NCBI RefSeq assembly: GCF_007859395.1
Contig: NZ_VOHD01000003.1
Coordinates: 87,561-151,560, forward strand
Length of the DNA stretch: 64,000 bases
From: Planomicrobium sp. CPCC 101110
GTDB lineage: Bacteria; Bacillota; Bacilli; Bacillales_A; Planococcaceae
Direction of reading: 5' to 3'
Below, piece by piece: positions 62,203 through 64,000 of this stretch. The notes under the pieces are model-generated. The model did not search any database. It had not been told where the DNA came from and saw only the letters and a program-made list of their open reading frames with translations. Each line of letters starts with the position of its first letter. Position 1 is the first letter of the stretch. The translations under genes and the position numbers were made by a program.

Positions 62203-62240
62203 AACAATGCTGCCGTACCCTGGTAGCATTGTTTTTTTTT
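62203..62240 (+). terminator. Terminator after the riboswitch-controlled gene
   Basis: AACAATGCTGCC (62203-62214) pairs with GGTAGCATTGTT (62222-62233), then T run. It separates this gene from the next operon. Confidence 0.92.
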
Positions 62241-62281
62241 GGGAAGGATATCTATTAAAAATATTTTATTTTCTTGGAAAG

Positions 62282-62290
62282 TGATACACT
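62282..62290 (+). promoter_or_regulatory. Extended -10 promoter of the glycosyltransferase operon
   Basis: TGATACACT; -35 not convincing. Leader of about 85 nt. Confidence 0.45.
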
Positions 62291-62376
62291 AATTTTTCAA
62301 TGTGTTTAGCAATTTTCATATCGAGGGAAAAGAGAATGTATTGCTTGAATTTACGAGAGGGAAGGGGGAGTAGGCA

Positions 62377-63423
62377 GTGCTCGAATTGTTCGTTTGGATA
62401 GTTGTGGGTTTGCTTGCTGTACAACTATTTATCTTATTTTGTTTGATTTTATGGAAGGCTAAAGCGATAAGCCATGAAAATAAAATCAATGAAGCTTTAA
62501 ATTCATTGAAGCCCCAATATATCGAATATATTGAAGGAAACCGGCCGGCTGAACCGAGTTTACCAAGAGGAAAAAGCATCCAAACCATGGTTATGGAAAA
62601 GATGCTTGATGAATTTTACAGCAGCAATGACGGGGATTTGGAAGAGCGAAAGCTCAACCAGCTGGCGGAAAAATATTTGTCAGCCCATTACCGGCGGACA
62701 TTAAAAAGGGGAAGCTGGGCCGAACGGATCAACGCCTTGTATTTTATCGAAGACTTTTATCTGCTTTCACTGCGGGAAGATGCTTATAGGCATTTTCTGA
62801 AGTTGAAAAAACAGGATGAAGAATTTCGGCAGTGCCTACGGGTCTGCGCTTCGCTCCAGGAAGATCGGATCCTTCCGGTAATTGTGGAAAAAGAAGGGCT
62901 ATCAACCGGTTTCATCAAAGAGTTATTGTTTCGATTGAATGAAGTGTTGATGTGGGAAATCTTAGAGATAATTGAGGATAAAGCAGATATAGCTGAAAAT
63001 GTACTGTTTGCTTTTATTACATTCAATGGAGAACAAAAAAATGAACCATTCTTCTCTTTTGTGGAGAAAAAAATATATGATGAACGAAAAGAAGTTCGCT
63101 TGAAGGCTATGAACAGCCTATGCAACTACGGAAAAATTTCAGATTCATCAATCCTGGATCCTTTTTTCGGTTCAGAATATTGGGAGGAACGGATGTACGC
63201 GGCAAAACTTGCAGGAGCATGTAATCTTCCGCAATATAAACAAACCTTACTGGAATTGCTTTCAGATGCCGTCTGGTGGGTGCGTTTTTCCGCAGCAGAA
63301 AATATCCAAACCTTCCCGGATGGTGAGACTTTATTGAGGCACGTTGCGCTATGGGATGAGGATGCTTATTCCCGGGACATCGCTAAACATATGTTGACGA
63401 GAAAAGGGGGAATAAGCGCGTGA
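62377..63423 (+). CDS. Membrane-anchored HEAT-repeat-like protein
   Basis: 348-residue protein. Start GTG 62377 follows GGGGGAGTAGGCA. One N-terminal membrane helix (about 4-28, FVWIVVGLLAVQLFILFCLI) and a long cytoplasmic helical part with repeat-like pairs: ERINALYFIEDFYLLSL, FIKELLFRLNEVLMWEILEI, ERKEVRLKAMNSLCNYGKIS-type, ERMYAAKLAGACNLPQYKQT and WVRFSAAENIQTFPDGE. This is the pattern of HEAT repeats, a scaffold fold. It overlaps the following GT2 gene by 4 bp (GTGA), so the two are translationally coupled and probably work together at the membrane. Enzymatic function is not expected. Confidence 0.75.
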   Translation: MLELFVWIVVGLLAVQLFILFCLILWKAKAISHENKINEALNSLKPQYIEYIEGNRPAEPSLPRGKSIQTMVMEKMLDEFYSSNDGDLEERKLNQLAEKYLSAHYRRTLKRGSWAERINALYFIEDFYLLSLREDAYRHFLKLKKQDEEFRQCLRVCASLQEDRILPVIVEKEGLSTGFIKELLFRLNEVLMWEILEIIEDKADIAENVLFAFITFNGEQKNEPFFSFVEKKIYDERKEVRLKAMNSLCNYGKISDSSILDPFFGSEYWEERMYAAKLAGACNLPQYKQTLLELLSDAVWWVRFSAAENIQTFPDGETLLRHVALWDEDAYSRDIAKHMLTRKGGISA

Positions 63424-64000
63424 ATATTGATTATTTGACGGATCTGATTGATATTATTTCCTGGGGAATCATTTTTTATATGATTTCTGCCGGAGTAATT
63501 TATATAATACTCTTCTTGATTGCAGGCCCCCGTATAAGAAAAGAGAAAAAGCTGAGCCGGAATGAGCAGATTGAAGAGTTGTCCATCAACAAAGACACCT
63601 ATCCCATTTCAATATTGGTTCCTGCCTATAATGAAGAAGCAGGAGTCGTCAGTACGGTCCGATCCCTTCTGTCGTTAAACTACCCCCAATATGAAGTGAT
63701 TGTGGTCAATGATGGGTCAACTGATAGAACGAGCGAAAAAGTGATATCGCAATTCCAAATGGAGCCCATAGATTTGGCGATCCGCACTTACTTTAAAACA
63801 GGGGAGATTACACGGGCTTACCGTTCTGCTCTCCATCCGGAACTTTTCCTGATCGAAAAAAAGAATGGCGGAAAAGCGGATGCCTTGAATGCGGGGATAA
63901 ATTTCTCCCGCTACCCTTATTTTTCTGCAATTGATGGCGATTCGATATTGGAAGAAGACGCTCTTTTGAAAACGATGAAGCCAATTATCGATTCTGCTGG
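63420..64000 (+). CDS. GT2 polysaccharide synthase-like glycosyltransferase, partial at right edge
   Basis: First 193 residues of a processive GT2 enzyme (PgaC/cellulose synthase/YdaM-like). Start GTG 63420 has AGGGGG 9 nt upstream. One helix (about 13-36, ISWGIIFYMISAGVIYIILF) precedes the catalytic domain: ISILVPAYNEEAGVV, VIVVNDGSTDRTSE (first Asp), KKNGGKADALNAGINF (family KxGGKAxALN) and SAIDGDSILEEDAL (DxD-type metal site). The QxxRW motif would lie beyond the window. Such enzymes build beta-linked chains such as poly-N-acetylglucosamine or cellulose, often under c-di-GMP control. The HEAT-like gene directly upstream overlaps by 4 bp. Confidence 0.9.
   Translation, partial: MNIDYLTDLIDIISWGIIFYMISAGVIYIILFLIAGPRIRKEKKLSRNEQIEELSINKDTYPISILVPAYNEEAGVVSTVRSLLSLNYPQYEVIVVNDGSTDRTSEKVISQFQMEPIDLAIRTYFKTGEITRAYRSALHPELFLIEKKNGGKADALNAGINFSRYPYFSAIDGDSILEEDALLKTMKPIIDSA

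Noticed and set aside
1..64000. Prophage, IS elements, CRISPR arrays, tRNA or rRNA genes
   Set aside because: No transposase, integrase, regular direct-repeat array or conserved RNA gene sequence was seen on either strand.

Overview
The window looks like chromosomal DNA of a moderately low-GC Gram-positive bacterium of the order Bacillales, most likely a Planococcus/Planomicrobium-type member. This is inferred from the gene content, not from a marker gene. The content includes GlcT/ptsG antitermination, a DctBSR-type C4-dicarboxylate system, a lysine riboswitch, strong AGGAGG ribosome sites, GTG/TTG starts and many Rho-independent terminators. I see no rRNA, tRNA, IS element, prophage, CRISPR array or replication origin. 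Almost all of it reads as ordinary core and niche metabolism.

Layout. 1-2.8 kb: the glucose PTS permease gene (runs off the left edge) with its antiterminator GlcT and RNA antiterminator site. 3-11 kb: single genes (HAD hydrolase, S9 peptidase, histidine phosphatase, thioredoxin-reductase-like protein, a lipoprotein, a BASS transporter, an MFS transporter). 11.4-13.2 kb: a trypsin-like protease fused to a Serratia-type nuclease. 13.3-15.2 kb: a PepSY membrane protein with a YtkA-like lipoprotein. 15.4-19.2 kb: two c-di-GMP enzymes. 19.5-22.7 kb: a SWIM/SNF2 helicase. 22.8-27.5 kb: a UPF0180-YtxH fusion, then a five-gene PspA/DUF4178/DUF4247/DUF350/spermidine-synthase operon. 27.9-34.9 kb: an aldo-keto reductase, a ROK repressor and the Leloir operon galK-galE-galT-galM, with near-identical AT-rich operator sequence before the ROK gene and before galK.

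35-43 kb: an alpha/beta hydrolase, MnmH, a 5'-truncated yjdM/phnA remnant, and the C4-dicarboxylate module (DctB-like binding protein, DctS, DctR, DctA/P symporter) with direct repeats and a perfect-consensus cre before the symporter. 43-53 kb: a methyltransferase, a Nudix hydrolase, a BCAT, a peptidase, a Bcr/CflA-type exporter, a third diguanylate cyclase, an unknown membrane protein, an alkaline phosphatase and a lipoprotein. 53.1-56 kb: an amino-acid ABC importer behind a lysine riboswitch, hence probably a lysine importer. 56-61 kb: CstA, a small hydrolase and proBA. 61-64 kb: a c-di-GMP-I riboswitch controlling an exported TIM-barrel-like protein, followed by the start of a polysaccharide-type operon (membrane protein of HEAT-like appearance plus GT2 synthase) that runs off the right edge.

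The themes that tie genes together are c-di-GMP (three GGDEF proteins, one EAL domain, one riboswitch next to a GT2 synthase), carbon-source control (GlcT, ROK/gal, DctSR, cre) and envelope stress (PspA operon). The least described candidates are the protease-nuclease fusion, the PspA/polyamine operon and the riboswitch-controlled exported protein.
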